This document shows positions 37,100-48,880 of a stretch of DNA of 64,000 bases, piece by piece. Under the pieces are notes generated by a model. It ran no database searches. It saw only the letters and a program-made list of their open reading frames with translations, and was not told the origin of the DNA. Made by a program: the position numbers and the translations under genes. The stretch is from assembly GCF_022605725.1 (NCBI RefSeq), contig NC_065567.1:29987127-30051126 (forward strand). Direction: 5' to 3'. Every line of letters starts with the position of its first letter. The first letter of the stretch is position 1. The stretch comes from Anthonomus grandis grandis. Taxonomy: Eukaryota; Arthropoda; Insecta; Coleoptera; Curculionidae.

Positions 37100-38060
37100 T
37101 TTTCATCATTTACAGGCATTTGACGTAATTTTCCTAATAAAATATTTTTTTTGTCATTCGGGAATTTTAAATATTTTTAGTTTTTTCCAGGCATTTGGAG
37201 TAATTTTTTGTGTTTTTTAAGTCTCTATTTTATTTTACAAAATTAGGTTATAGGCCAGGAAGACAGAAAATTACGCAATTATTGCAACAAATTATTTAAA
37301 TCATTGGAAGGCGTAAACATTTCCTCTAAATGTCTGAAATAATATAGAAAATTAATCCAATTTTCTGGAAGACATACAGATTTACGTTAAATGTGTGAAA
37401 GTAATAAAAAAATCATTTAAGCGTCTGGGAAAATCGAAAAACTGATTCTAAAAGCCTGGAATGAAACAAAATTTTAATGTCAATGCCTGGAATAATTAAG
37501 AAATCACTCCGTTAACCTGGAAAAATTTTAAAAAATTCAAAAATCTGCCAGTTTCAAAATTTTTTTAAAAATCTGGAAAATTAAAAAAAAAATTTTTTAA
37601 AAATTTTAAATTAAGAATTGAAAACAAAAACTTAGCCCAGAACATTAAAATTAAAAGAAAACTATTTGTAACACTTGGAAGACGTGATAATTGACCCAAA
37701 GTCCTGGACTAAAATAATATTTTATCCAAATACCTGGAATAACATAAAAATACTCAATAAATCTAAATTTTAAAAGTTCTGGAATTAACAATTAGAAACA
37801 AAAATTTATTTTAGAACATTGAAATTAAGAAATAAATTATTGACAATACTTGGAAGACGTGGAAAATGACCCTAAAGTCTATAAGTGGAATTATATTTTA
37901 TTCCGAATGCCTGGAATTATATAAAAATGCTCAGAAAATCAAAAAAAAAATTAAATTAATATTACCAATTTAAAAATTCTGACTGCAAAAACTGAAAAGA
38001 AAAACTTATTTTAAAACATTAAAATTAAAACATCAATTTTTTTAAATAATGTCTCGAAAT
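37100..38060. repeat. CCTGGAA-type degenerate array inside a mariner-like element
   Basis: Reverse-oriented boxes TTTTTCCAGGCATTTGGAGT at about 37183-37203 and ACAGGCATTTGACGTAATTT at 37114 are followed by forward boxes such as TCTAAAAGCCTGGAATGAAA near 37450, AATGCCTGGAATAATTA near 37484, AAATACCTGGAATAACA near 37728 and GAATGCCTGGAATTATA near 37907. GGAAGACGT-type words recur at about 37676 and 37853 (177 bp). Confidence 0.7.
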
Positions 38061-38569
38061 TGACGGGGATTATATTGGCTCTAAATTATTTCTGTTAAAA
38101 TCCTACAGTTCATATCATAATATTTAAAATATGTGATATATCAGTTTATCACAGCACTGCGGCAAATTTAGTTTTCTCCAAAAATTCCGGTTATTACAAA
38201 AAATAAATATCACTTGTGATACACCATTAAAAAGGTAACTTTTGCATAGATTTTAAAACGTCAAGATCCAATGTAGCGTCCATAAAAAAAACAGAGTTGA
38301 CGATGGTTGGCAAAAGACGAAACGTCGTCTTAAAAATCTAAAAACACCATCATGTAGCACGAAAAAAGTGGCAATGCAATATATAGCCCATAGAAAAATA
38401 AAATCGATTTTTTAAAAAATTTCGGATTTTTTCGAATGTATCCGGAACCATTCGGAATTTTTCAATTTTTTAAACGGCATATTGTTAAGTTCAAAAATTC
38501 ACAACTTGGTCGCAATTCAACTATCTTCGTATCGTTGTGTTGAGGGTCGAAATTGAAACACCCTGTATA

Positions 38570-39660
38570 GGGAGCGAGAACCGAAAATCAAAAATAAATT
38601 TAAATTGAGGCACACGGACCAATTTGCCGTTTTGACCGAAATGCACCAGAAGTATATTTTGGTGAGTAAACAGTGGAGAAATTACACCGCCAAGGTACTT
38701 AACATTCAAAGTAAACAAAACGACCGCATTCAGCATGGGTTACATCGACGATGTAGGTATAAGGGGGGCGGGGGGGATATAATGATAGTTCCGAATACCC
38801 CGTATGATTTTCGCTTTAAACATGTTCAAACAACGTGCACGTTGATTATATAATTTCGGAGCCTTTTGATCCGACCCCCGGTCTGTGTTTGTTTTCGTTT
38901 TGAATGGCAGTGCGGAAAATCTATGACACGCGGGATGGTTTCAATAAAACTAAATGGCGATTTGATTTAAATTAATGAAATTTACTTTTAATTGTGACAA
39001 CAGGGAGGAACAAGAAAAAAAAAGGGAAAGGAGGATTTAATGTTTTTTGTATATATCCCATTGACAGTACTGCAAGTAATGTTTATCAAATAGTGTTTTT
39101 ATAAAACAGTCAGGAAAAAAGAGAGGTCATTAACGTGCTATAGCGTCGGATAAGAATTTTATTTCATTTATTGCTTTGTATTTTATAAATATACATTATA
39201 GCCATGGGGAGTATATTTATTATCAGTTGAAAACTGCCATACACTCCTTTTTGTGGTAATAACTACACTTAAGTATTCCTTTGTAGCTAATTAAAAATAA
39301 TTTTTGTATTATCTGTTATTACTGTCAAATAAACCAATTTAGTATTATTATGATTATTATTACTATTGTCTATCCCTATATCACTTTGAGGCACCATAAA
39401 ATATATTAATTAATTAGTGTTTTTTCTGTGTAACTGTATAAATTATGCTAGAAGAATACGGTTTCCTGGCTTAACCGTCGCTTAAATAAGGTATGAGAAA
39501 TAAATTGATATGTAAAAATAAAGTATAAGATTGCTTAGGTAATGTATAATAAATAAATACAACATTAAAGAAAACAACTAATTTAAATAGTAAAATTTTA
39601 ACTAGATAAACTACCCTAGAAAAACACAATTTTTAAATCTAGAGATTAGTTAAAGCGGAC
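38570..39660. other. Intergenic DNA, GC-richer at 38580-38940
   Basis: Short frames on both strands at 38521-38853 have no recognised domain. GGGGGGCGGGGGGG at about 38763-38776 is an isolated G-rich run, not part of the G4-palindrome family. The remainder is AT-rich without features. Confidence 0.35.
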
Positions 39661-39669
39661 TTCTTTAAT

Positions 39670-40790
39670 AAGCTTTACTACCAATGTAAATAATTTGTTT
39701 TAATTTGCAGATGTGTTTTATATGCATCAGCGTTCATTTCAGGCGTTCATCAGGGATTTATCGTAATTATTATTTATTAAAAAAAAGTACACCACTGCAT
39801 TTTTCTAAAGTAAAATTTGTTTTTTTACATCCTTGTTGATTTTTGAGCATATTGTCTTCTTAATTTAAAAAAAAAAAAAAAAAAAAAAGGATGATACGTT
39901 TCTATTTCTTAATTTTTTTATTTGTATAATTTATTTAGTATAATTATTGCTTTATATACGTTAATTCATTTCCTACATTTTTCTAGATTTCTTTGTGTAT
40001 GATATTCTATTACTACCCCATAAGATATATACGTAAATATCGTATTTTACATGATATCGGGGTGATTTTATCACATACTTGAGGTGTAGTGATCAAATGT
40101 AAATCCCTTGTCAAGTTTTTTAAATGTTTTAATTTTTTCCCTTGTGTAAACAGAATTGTATATGATGTACGTATATTCTACAATTTAATAAATATACCTT
40201 GACCATATACGGTTGATAAATATATCAATAGTTTTAGCATTTTTTTCTCAAGCAATTATTTTTTGCAAAAAAAACGTTTTTCACCAATCCTACCCTTAGC
40301 CCCCCACCCACCCCACACATATTACCAGTAAGAAATTGTGATCAAAAATCATTGTTTTCCAAAATAATACGTATGACGAACAGCTGGTTTCGTCATTAGT
40401 ATTTAATCTAATAACACAGTTTCTTTATTTAAATTTGACATTATTATATATATGTATGTTAATAAATATTAATATAAAAATACTGCTATTAGATTGGATA
40501 TTGTGGATGAAAAATGGTGACTTTTCCAAAAAAATTTATTACTGGGCAAATGTTTGGGGTGGGTGGGGGGGGGTAAGGGTTGTGTTAATAAAAAACAATA
40601 TTTTTGCAAAAAATAAAGATTTAATATTTAATTTAATAGCACAGTTTATTTAAATTTGACATAATTTTATACATAAATATTTAGTATAAAAACAGCGTTA
40701 TTAGATTGGATAATATAGAAAAAAAACAGTGATTTTTTAGTAGAACTTCAGCAAATATTTCAGGTGTAGTAATCAAAGTCAATAGAGAGA
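39670..40790 (+). repeat. G4-palindrome repeat, copy J, rearranged
   Basis: 39670-39866 matches the left flank of copies B and E (ATGTGTTTTATATGCATCAG, AAGTACACCACTGCATTTTT). It ends in a ~22-base A run at 39867-39888. A tail segment (GGTGTAGTGATCAAATG, CATATACGGTTGATAAATAT) follows at 40080-40235, before the C-rich core 40293-40314 and G-rich core 40556-40579. The order of modules differs from copy B, so two units were joined or shuffled. Confidence 0.8.
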
Positions 40791-40990
40791 GAAGGGAGCT
40801 TTTTTGGCCGGCTAGATCTCCCGACCTTAACCCATTATACTATATTCTATAGGTCTACATTAAGGAAAATACCCATAATAGATGAAAAAAAGGCGAAGAA
40901 TTCATTTTTAAATTTGCTTCCTTATCTTAGTCTGAGATTTCCAAAAGATTTAGACAGTAATTTAAAAATTTAACGATTATATAGAAAAAG
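40785..40990 (+). pseudogene. Mariner-like transposase C-terminal fragment
   Basis: The forward frame gives WPARSPDLNPLYYIL and a stop, followed by VYIKENTHNR and further broken C-terminal sequence. The motif is the third catalytic Asp region (usual form WPxRSPDLNPLDYFLWG), with the last Asp of the PLD triplet read as Tyr. No upstream catalytic part is present; it abuts the tail of G4 copy J. Confidence 0.75.
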
Positions 40991-41096
40991 AGGGAGAAGC
41001 TGAAGTATGATACTAAAAAACGAAATATATGATAAGCGGATTGTTATAATACTATTAATTATAATGTTAATAGAGTAAGTAATCGCACGTTCTACG
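40862..41096 (+). repeat. Inverted repeat, left arm
   Basis: Matches 42085-42330 in inverted orientation over roughly 230 bp (AATTTGCTTCCTTAT, AATATATGATAAGCGGATTG, AGTAATCGCACGTT). It consists of transposase C-terminal and downstream sequence. The two arms enclose about 1 kb of unrelated DNA. Confidence 0.75.
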
Positions 41097-42084
41097 GTTG
41101 CTTATCTTCCTCGCATTATAAAGATTATACAAAATTTACATATTCGTTTCACGAACCCTGTTAAAAGTCCTTTAAATTACCTCCAACGCGCGTATTTGCT
41201 TAGAATTTTCTTCTTTTAATAACCCCCTTAATATGCAGAGAAAGGAGCTGAAAATGCTGAATTGTACGGCTTCGAAATGCATACAAAGGATGAATTTTCT
41301 TTAGGTATTACCTTACGCCCGCAGCCCTTAAAATGAAATGCGTTTTTCTTTGGGTAGGTATTTAAAATTTCGCCCGGCAAAGGGAATTTCTCGCTTTGTA
41401 ACGTTTTCTTTGTCTCAAATCTGGCTTTACGTATATATATATATATTTTTATCTGAGCATTCATCGCCAGTATTAAACGCGTTCTAATGCAAATTAAATA
41501 GGGATAATAATATGGCCGATCGATGAATTAATTCCGGGCAACATCCACGATCGAAATAACGGGAAAATTCACACCCGGCCGAACGTATTTAAATTCGAAC
41601 CTGCCCACCACCGATTCGACACCGAAAATGGAGGAATGAATAATAATTTAAATTCGTGTAGCTATCAAGATAAAATTTCAATATGTGGTCTCCGCTATGC
41701 AAGGCGGACTAGAGTAGAGCCGGAGCGAAGCCCAGAGCGGACTGTCAAAACGTAACAATGGACCACTTCATCCGTTCGTTATTCGTCGCTTGACAAAGCT
41801 ACGTACCGAAGTGATATTGAAAATAGAATATTTCGCTTGGATAGACTCTTTCATGCCCAAGCCGAATGTTAATAAGGGATGTTGCGAACACGTCATCGAC
41901 CTAATCAAAGAACTTTATCCCTATAATCTTTCAAAACTGGGCGGTCCTTTGGTGTGACACTCAAATAACAAAACAGTTCACTATTCTGTGATCTTCCAGG
42001 TATTAAAATTCGTCTAATTCCAGGATGTTTTACCTATTTCCTTTCTTTTGTCCAGATGATGCAAGTTCTGTTTTTCGTCTGTGA
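41097..42084. promoter_or_regulatory. Unique block between inverted-repeat arms; candidate regulatory DNA
   Basis: GC-richer and non-repetitive, especially 41460-41900 (CGATCGATGAATTAATTCCG, GAGCCGGAGCGAAGCCCAGA). A 78-codon reverse frame at 41228-41464 has no recognised domain. A (TA)n tract sits near 41432-41447. Confidence 0.3.
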
Positions 42085-42330
42085 AACGTGCGATTACTTG
42101 CTTTATTAATCAATAATATTAATTATAACAATCCGCTTATCATATATTCCGTTTTCTGGTATGATCCTTCAGATTCTCCTATTTTCTCTATATCATCATT
42201 TTATTTTCAAATTACTCTTTAAATCTTCTGAAAATCTCAGATTAATATAAGGAAGCAAATTGAAGAATAAATTTATCCCCTTTTTTATCTTCTATGAACA
42301 AGCTTACGTGTATTTTTCTCATCTATTGTC
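42085..42330 (-). repeat. Inverted repeat, right arm
   Basis: Reverse-oriented partner of 40862-41096. On the reverse strand it follows directly after a reverse-transcriptase fragment, whereas the left arm follows a transposase fragment, so the upstream sequences of the two arms differ. Confidence 0.75.
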
Positions 42331-42339
42331 GCAATAGTA

Positions 42340-42490
42340 AAATTATGTTTTAAGAGTATCGAACGCCTCATGAAAGTCCAAAATTACCCACAGTATTAAG
42401 GCCTCTATCATCACCATTTCATTTCGAGACTACTGCCTGATTATTTTAACATTATGTTCTCACCGCTGGTTCTCTCTCAAAGGATTATCA
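42340..42490 (-). pseudogene. Non-LTR retrotransposon reverse-transcriptase fragment
   Basis: The reverse frame reads an LRENQ word, several stops, then EALILWVILDFHEAFDTL at about 42352-42399. LDFxxAFDTLxH is RT motif A, carrying the first catalytic Asp, and a LSENQxGFR-like word just upstream is usual in LINE polymerases. A frameshift right after gives KHNFTIATI. Only about 50 codons survive, so clade assignment is not possible. Confidence 0.65.
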
Positions 42491-42529
42491 TCAGAAGTAC
42501 CTTTTTCTCTATAAATTTAAATTTAAAAG

Positions 42530-43990
42530 CTTTTCTTTAAACCATCGGCAGTCTGAGCGGAACTGTGTAGGTGCATTCATTTTCGGATTTTAATCTTTAC
42601 CGAGCTCATCAACTGTGTAAACATAAGAGCGTTTACGCGAAAGTCGGGACAAATATTCCGGTTCTTTGATGGCGAAATAAGAGGGCTGCTGTGTTTTAAG
42701 TCCCGAATACATTAAAATATAGCTGGTGCTTAACGTTCAAGTGCCGCACCTTCCTATGGTTAATATTTAGTTGGAAAAAGCAGCTGGAAATTTAGCCAAT
42801 TTTATAAATGAGAAAAATGGCAGGTCCAAAAAGGGCGCGTTATGGGGGGTTGGAAATATATGGCGAGGACCAAATCTTTTTTAAGAAAATTGCCTAAGAA
42901 AAATCACGTCATGCCTACGTAGGCCACATAATACTATTTATGGTGGCTTAAGTAGCGGTTTTTCTTTTCTCTCGGGGTCTTTATGTTTCCACGAGACAGG
43001 GGCTTTATCCATGGGGATATAGCCACCGTGTTATGCATTATTTATGGAAAGATGAATATGTGATAAATGAGCGGGCGATTTTCTAAAAATCGACTTGCAA
43101 AATAGTCTCTCGTTGGAGATTGGGCATAAACAGCTTTGGGACATAAAATTTATAATGCCTGCAACCTCTTTTCATGGCACATTAAATAACACATATTTTA
43201 ATAATTTATAAAACAAGCATGTTTTTTGGGGAAAAAAATATGTTTTTAAGCATAGTATAGTTGGTCTATTTTATAAGACTGTATATGGTTCTTAGTACCC
43301 TTGAAACTCCCATACAAAACAAATGCCATATTAGTCTTTCGAAATAAATCTGGCTAAAATAAATGTCAGAAAAAAACCCTCCAAGATCAATAAATCCTCA
43401 TAAAAACACGCGGTCGTATATAACACGGGATTACGAGAAGACAAACTTCGGGTGCCCCAATAATGATCCCCCACCCGCACTATAAGCCCCAAAATGTCCC
43501 CATTTGCAGGAAGAATTTTAAAACATGACTCCGTTTGCCCCCCTTCTAACTTACTTTATCATTTTTCTCCCCCAACTTTTTAACTAATGAACCAAATCTG
43601 CAATCGCCATAAAAACACAACAGGCCAAATCTCCCCTTGTAATATGGCTGCCGCAAGAATAAGATATCAGGTGGCTTTCTTCTGCATCCCTTTTTTTTGC
43701 ACATTCGGGTCATATGCCACACGTCGGTTATATGTTAAATTTGCGTTCGGCAATGGCTTTTGGGGGTCAAATAAGATGGTCTTTATTCAAGATTTATATA
43801 TACAAGGTATAATATAAAATAAAATATACATTACAATGAATTATGGATAAAAGTTGCAATTTTTTTATGAATTTCAGAGCTCCAAACTGGTCTCCAAGAA
43901 TGGCATATTTTTAAAGTTATTTACAGTATAGCCTACAATTTCTCTAGCAATTCGGTTTTTAGGGTCTGCCCTTTGAGAGAAATTGTCAAC
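42530..43990. other. Long unique segment, GC-richer; candidate regulatory DNA
   Basis: Non-repetitive, with Fox-like TGTAAACA at about 42616, CArG/MEF2-like CTATTTATGG at about 42935, and pyrimidine-rich tracts around 43440-43580. A 76-codon forward frame at 43587-43817 shows no recognised domain. No exon could be supported. Confidence 0.3.
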
Positions 43991-44050
43991 AAAATAAATC
44001 AAATTACGAGACAGTTTTACCACTAATCAAGACTCTTTATTTTTATTCTC

Positions 44051-44086
44051 GACACGTGTTTCGCTAACGATGTTAACATCTTCGGG
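44051..44086 (-). ncRNA. Hammerhead-like motif 1
   Basis: The reverse strand reads CCGAAGAT, stem GTTAAC, loop ATC, stem GTTAGC, then GAAACACGTGTC. The stem pairs over 6 bp with one G-U. The layout (CUGANGA-stem II-GAAA) is that of minimal hammerhead ribozymes found in Penelope-like and related retroelements. There is one extra U before the stem and the first box is imperfect, so activity is uncertain. Confidence 0.35.
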
Positions 44087-44514
44087 AGAAGATTAAAACT
44101 CAGTTTTGAAAAATGAATATAATTGTCTTATCTCCTATATATAGATCCTTATGGGACTTCTTTCCCTTTATATTGTGGCACTCGTATAAATGGTGGAAAC
44201 TTTTGTCATTAAGCTTTTTTACTAGTTTTTGAATGGTCTTTAACCAGAAAAAAGAAATTTTAAATTCGGAGCATATTTTGAAAATAGGGTCATTTTGACC
44301 CCGGATTTTGTTCGAAAATCGAAAAATGCCAAAAAAATAGGTTTTCCGTTCATTTTAGAGTCAAAACGGATATAACCTTTTTGAAAGGCATTTTGAAATA
44401 GTACAGGACAAAAAAATAAAAAATTGAAATTTTTGCATAGGGCTTTTGATAATTCAATATTTTAATTAATTAGGTTTTTCCAAATTTGAGCATCACACCA
44501 AAAGTTCCAACCAT

Positions 44515-44695
44515 AGGACTAACAAAATAGATTAAAAAAAAGTCATAAGAACCTAGATCTGGTGAATATGGTGATGTTTGAGCAAGAATCATTTTTTTTT
44601 CATTGATCCTACATTTTCATCTGTGGTTGATGTACTAGAAGGTCCAGGGCTTCCAGGGAGGTTTCTTCTCGACTTTTTACAAGTCTTTGTCATAA
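44515..44695 (-). pseudogene. Internally deleted mariner transposase (SETMAR-like type)
   Basis: The reverse frame reads SRRNLPGSPGPSSTSTTDEN and VGSMKK. After a one-base slip in a run of nine A it reads MILAQTSPYSPDLGSYDFFL. The first part corresponds to the GRPSTST linker after the paired-like DNA-binding domain; the second is the PPYSPDLAPxDFFLF third-catalytic region. The intervening ~200 residues, including the first two Asp residues, are deleted. This is a different, classic mariner lineage from the CAGGGTG elements elsewhere in the window. Confidence 0.8.
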
Positions 44696-45059
44696 TACTT
44701 TAGTATTTTAAAATACTAAAAGGTGTAATGGATATATTATGTATCTAGTATGAAAAATATATAGTTATTGCTAAATACCTAGAGAATCTTTGGTTCCAAG
44801 CATCTTAGGTAACCTGTAGATTCGTACTCATAAATTATTATTAATTAATATGAATCCAAGTAAAATGGTATTTAGGTTAGTGTGTACATCATGAATTAAG
44901 TAATTATTTAAACTAGTGTAGTCGTAAATCCACAACTGTTTGGAGCGACTTAAATAAATCAACAAAAAGGTTTTCCACGTTCATTATTTCTCTGGAACTG
45001 ATGCCTTAGATATCCAATACTCGGGAAGAAGAGGTTTATCGCCTATAGTTTTAATTTGG

Positions 45060-46700
45060 AAAACTGAATGTTCTTTTCTCATACTGTTTGGGGTATTCAT
45101 AGAATATGGTCCATTCGAGGTACTCACATGTTGGGCGCCAAAGTTCCACCCACGTTTGTCAAATTGAAATTTTTACCACAAAAGAAATATTATTCATTAA
45201 TCCAGCATTTAGCCCGACTGTCACTATGTAAACAATGCTTTTTCAAGGAGTTAAGGATATTAAATAGGGGTGGGGAAAGAAGGTCTATCACTTATAGGTT
45301 CAATATTAAAAAATAAATATTTTTTCTCATACTGGGATACTCGTAGAATATGGTCCATTCAAGATACCCACATGTTGGGCGCCAAAATTCCACCCACATT
45401 TGACGAATTTGTTTTTTGCCAGGAATAAGGAGATGGCCACCGAGTTTTTAATAACCTTAAATAGTTCTAGACTCTTAAATGATGGTTAGATTTCTAAAAT
45501 GTATAAAGTGATTTGATTGTTTAGTTGAGTTCTTTGTACATAGATAGTGCCACTTTATTGTAAGCTTTGTTTACTTATATTTCAGGTGTTTTGTGTATGT
45601 TATGGTAAGTTTTCGTTGAATTTTCCTTTTTTCGGGTTACATAATTTTAATTATTGTTTAGGTCTGATGATGCTCTAGTCGAGCGAAACACGTAACCTTT
45701 GTAATTTTATTAAATGTATTTGTGATGCTGTAGATTTCGTGTTTTTATCTTTTATAAAAGTATATGACCAGCATCTTTGGGATAATGGATGAATATTTCG
45801 AGGAAAAAGGATATACTGAACGCATATTTATTATTCTAGGATTTGTCCTGAGAAGTAAAGTCTAAAAATTTATTCAAACCTATAATAGGCTTAACTATGT
45901 AAAAAATAACTTTTCAAAGAAATAATTTGTTTTTCATACTGCATGGGATATTTGTGAACCATGGTGCATTTAAGATACTCACATGTTGGGCGCCAAAATT
46001 CCACCCTCATTTGTCGATTTTGATTTTTTGCCAGGAAAAAGGATATAATGAACGCATATTAATTATTCTAGGATTCGGCCTGAAAAGTAAAGTCTATAGT
46101 AGGCTTAATTATGCAAACAATGAATTTTTAAGGAGATAAGGATGTTAAATAGGGATGAAGAAAGCCGGCTTATTACCTGTAGGTTCTTATTACCTGTAGG
46201 TTCATTAAAAAAATTGTATTTTTTTGTCATACTGAGATACTTGTAGAATATGGTCCATTCGAGATACTCAGATGTTGGGCGCCAAAGTTTCACCAATTTT
46301 TGTCAAATTTAAAAATTTACTAGTCAAGGAATTCAGGATTTGGCCTGAAAAGTAAAGTCCAATAACTTGTTCAAATCTATAGTAGGAATAAATATGTAAA
46401 AAAACTTTTTAAAGAGAGAAGGCTGTTATATAGGGGTGGGGAAACAAGGGTTTTCACCTGTAGGTTAAATATAAAAAACTCAATATTATTTTTTCATACT
46501 GTTTGGGATATTTATGGTATATCCCAATTTGCTTTGAAGATATTCATATGTGGGGCGCCAAAGTTCCACTCACTTTTGTCAAATTGAGTTTTTCGCCGGG
46601 AAAGGAAAGTATTTATTATTACATGATTAGCTCCAAGGGATTCTAGGAATATTCCTACAGGAATAATATACAGTTCAAATTGAATTTTTGGCAAGAAAAG
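45060..46700 (-). repeat. Array of five ~290-bp units with a GGCGCC core
   Basis: The phrase ACATGTTGGGCGCCAAAGTT lies near 45127, 45371, 45983, 46271 and 46549, each preceded by AATATGGTCCATTCGAGATA-like and followed by CCACCCA sequence. Other shared words: GCCTGAAAAGTAAAGTC, AAATAGGGGTGGGGAAA and ACCTGTAGGTT. Unit 2 is interrupted at about 45435-45793 by DNA containing hammerhead-like motif 2. On the reverse strand the core reads TTTGGCGCCCAACATGTGAG, resembling a lysine-tRNA primer-binding site. Confidence 0.85.
45664..45693 (+). ncRNA. Hammerhead-like motif 2
   Basis: CTGATGA, T, stem GCTC, loop TAGTC, stem GAGC, GAAACACGT. Contains both canonical hammerhead core boxes (CUGAUGA and GAAA) with a 4-bp stem and one intervening U. 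The downstream ~60 bp (to GTGTTTTTAT) resemble those after motif 3, so the two are copies of one short element. Confidence 0.4.
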
Positions 46701-48880
46701 TATTTTTTCGGCAGTTAGGCAAGTAGAAAAAATAGGTGACCCTGATTTTTAGGTTTTTTTCTACAAAGTTTAATTCATTTTTCGATTTTCTCAGCAAAAT
46801 TGTCTTGGCAATGAGTCTTTGACCAAATTAATGATGGATTATTAAAAAAAAAGTATCTTAAGTTAACATTTTTAGGAAAAAATTAGAATTAAATTATTGA
46901 TATTTTAATTACGCCCCCTAGTAGACAACCTCCAAACTGAAAAATATTTGCCAGCATTTTCCCTTGGTCACATTTATAATTTTAAAAAAAATTTCAATAA
47001 TATTAGAGTGACAGTTTCCGAGATCCATGCCTACTGAAACACCCTCTATAAATAAAAAAATATCATCCATTCTTCTCTAAGAGACCAACATACAAAATTG
47101 TAGTACATGAGATGTACTGTGAAGTGTGTGGATGGCTTCTAAAGGCCTGCTGATGCTCTAACTAGAGCGAAACACGTGTAGCCCGTTTAATTACATGTTG
47201 TGAGACCGTGACTTTGTGTTTTTATTTGTTTTTCGTCAACCCTCTATAAAGATATTATGATACTAACTATGGGTCTTAAGGGAACATTTTAAAGATATTA
47301 TGTATATTTGGTAAACCATAAAATGTTATATTATGTAAAGTCAAATTAAACCTATCAATGCCAGAAAATTGGTCTTTATATTTTCTAAATACATTAACCT
47401 ATTTTCTAAAATGATATTTACTGAAATAGGGACGTAATACACAACAAAATAGGTAACTAATTATGAGGTACAACAATATAGATATTAGTTGAATAAAGTC
47501 CATTTGAATGTGAAGCTTATTGACGTAATAAGTAAAGAGATGTGCGTCATGTACCTTTAAGTTATGCACACTTAATTGAAATGCATATTTTGGAGGTTGA
47601 ATTGAATTAACGGCCTAAAGAATGCGTTCTTCAGACCGACATATTTACAATTTGCATTGAACTAAAAAATCATGTGTTTTCAATTACACGAAAAATAAAA
47701 GCTACAAAAGAAGCGTTCATACACCTTATTAAGTTATGCATCTAATTAAAAATACTTGTAATAAAAACAGTAATTTTCACTTATATAAAGACTCTCTCAA
47801 TGGACTAAGTTAACAATAATGTCCTTATAAACCGAACAATTAGAAATTCAAATTCGCCCCTCCAATTAAGCGACAAGCAATTTGCAGACTGTTTTCAAAT
47901 TACCCCGGTAGTAGAATGGCAACTTAAGTCTACGCATAAAAGGCATCGTGAATTCACCTCACGCACACCTCTCGCTATAGAGGTCTTGCAATTTACTAAA
48001 TTATAAATGCCTACCGACCCTGCTTAAAAGTTTCCCAGCTTCCAGGGTTATTGCACCTGTTTTTCCAAATAAAGTGGCCATCTTTTAGTTTTCGGAGGAG
48101 CGTGCCTTCGTTAAATATTAAAGAAAGACGGTTTAGGCGACGGAGCATATCTTTTCTGAGGTGCATCTGACAGAGAAGTAAATAACGTCCTGGATACAGT
48201 AGTGGGCGGAACGTTTGTATGCCAATTGATTTTCTTGCTAGATTCAGTTGAATTATTAATTAAATTAATGGTCTAAAATCTGAAGTTCCAAGGAAATATT
48301 CAGCCAGTTATATGGGCAAACTGCTTAATTCTCATCCGCCCAGGGAAGAATGGAAACTTGGCTCGTTTCGACTGTGCAAACAGAACGGCCTGGTTGGGCA
48401 AGAGACATTGAATAATGTATAAACAATTTAAACTTTTTGACGAACTGGGCAGTCGCCATACAAAATACAGTTGAGAAATGTCCTCTCAACTCAATTTCAC
48501 GCCGGTTGACCACTGACAGGACAGCCACGAATTCGTGTTTTGAACCGGAAGCCCTTTCGGCTCCGGCTAGATTTTATTATAAAACTTTTGCTTTAATGTA
48601 ATTTGGACGGTTTTGTTTTGGTTTTTGACGTGCCGGATTATTTTGTTCGGGGAAAATGTATTGTTTTCCCTTTTGTTGTTTATTTTTTGTTGCCCTGTTG
48701 TTCGGCGTTTATAATATGTTTTTCATTTGTGAAGTTTATTAAAATTTACAGCAACAACAATAAATGCGTTTACGAGTTAATTTTAATTTTATAAATTTTA
48801 GTATACAGGGCTAGTAGATAAGTAGCGATGTCTATTAAAGAATTACAAGCCTTAAGTTGGCCTAATTTTCTTAGCATTTA
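46701..48880. other. Intergenic DNA, with GC-richer block at 47870-48570
   Basis: Two reverse-strand 28-bp motifs at 47543-47569 and 47713-47740. AAACACCCTCTATA at about 47038 may be a worn mariner terminus. The block 47870-48570 is non-repetitive and ends in a hairpin, CCGG-A-AGCC/GGCT-CCGG, at 48545-48566. Frames at 48325-48794 have no recognised domain. Confidence 0.35.
47150..47178 (+). ncRNA. Hammerhead-like motif 3
   Basis: CTGATG, stem CTCTA, loop AC, stem TAGAG, CGAAACACGTG. The stem differs in sequence from motif 1 but keeps perfect pairing. Preceded by GGCCTG. Followed by ACTTTGTGTTTTTATTT as in motif 2. Confidence 0.4.

Larger units (their letters stand above)
36415..38565 (-). 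mobile_element. Mariner-like element carrying a satellite array, left terminus lost
   Basis: The right terminus is CACCCTG at 38559-38565 followed by TA. The right inverted repeat (about 38285-38520) matches 36415-36640 inverted, through blocks such as AATATGCCGTTTAAAAAA, TTCCGAATGGTT, AAAAAATCGATTTTATTTTT, GTGCTACATGA and GACGTTTCGTC. The ~80-bp outermost part present on the right is missing on the left. The interior holds a scrap of transposase (36890-37050) and a CCTGGAA-type array (37100-38060). Confidence 0.8.

Noticed and set aside
38605..38853. 82-codon forward frame next to a mariner terminus
   Set aside because: Ends in a glycine run encoded by a G-run; no homologous family recognised.
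39867..39888. A-run as a retroposon poly(A) tail
   Set aside because: It lies inside a rearranged G4-family unit with no recognisable retroposon upstream and no target-site duplication seen.
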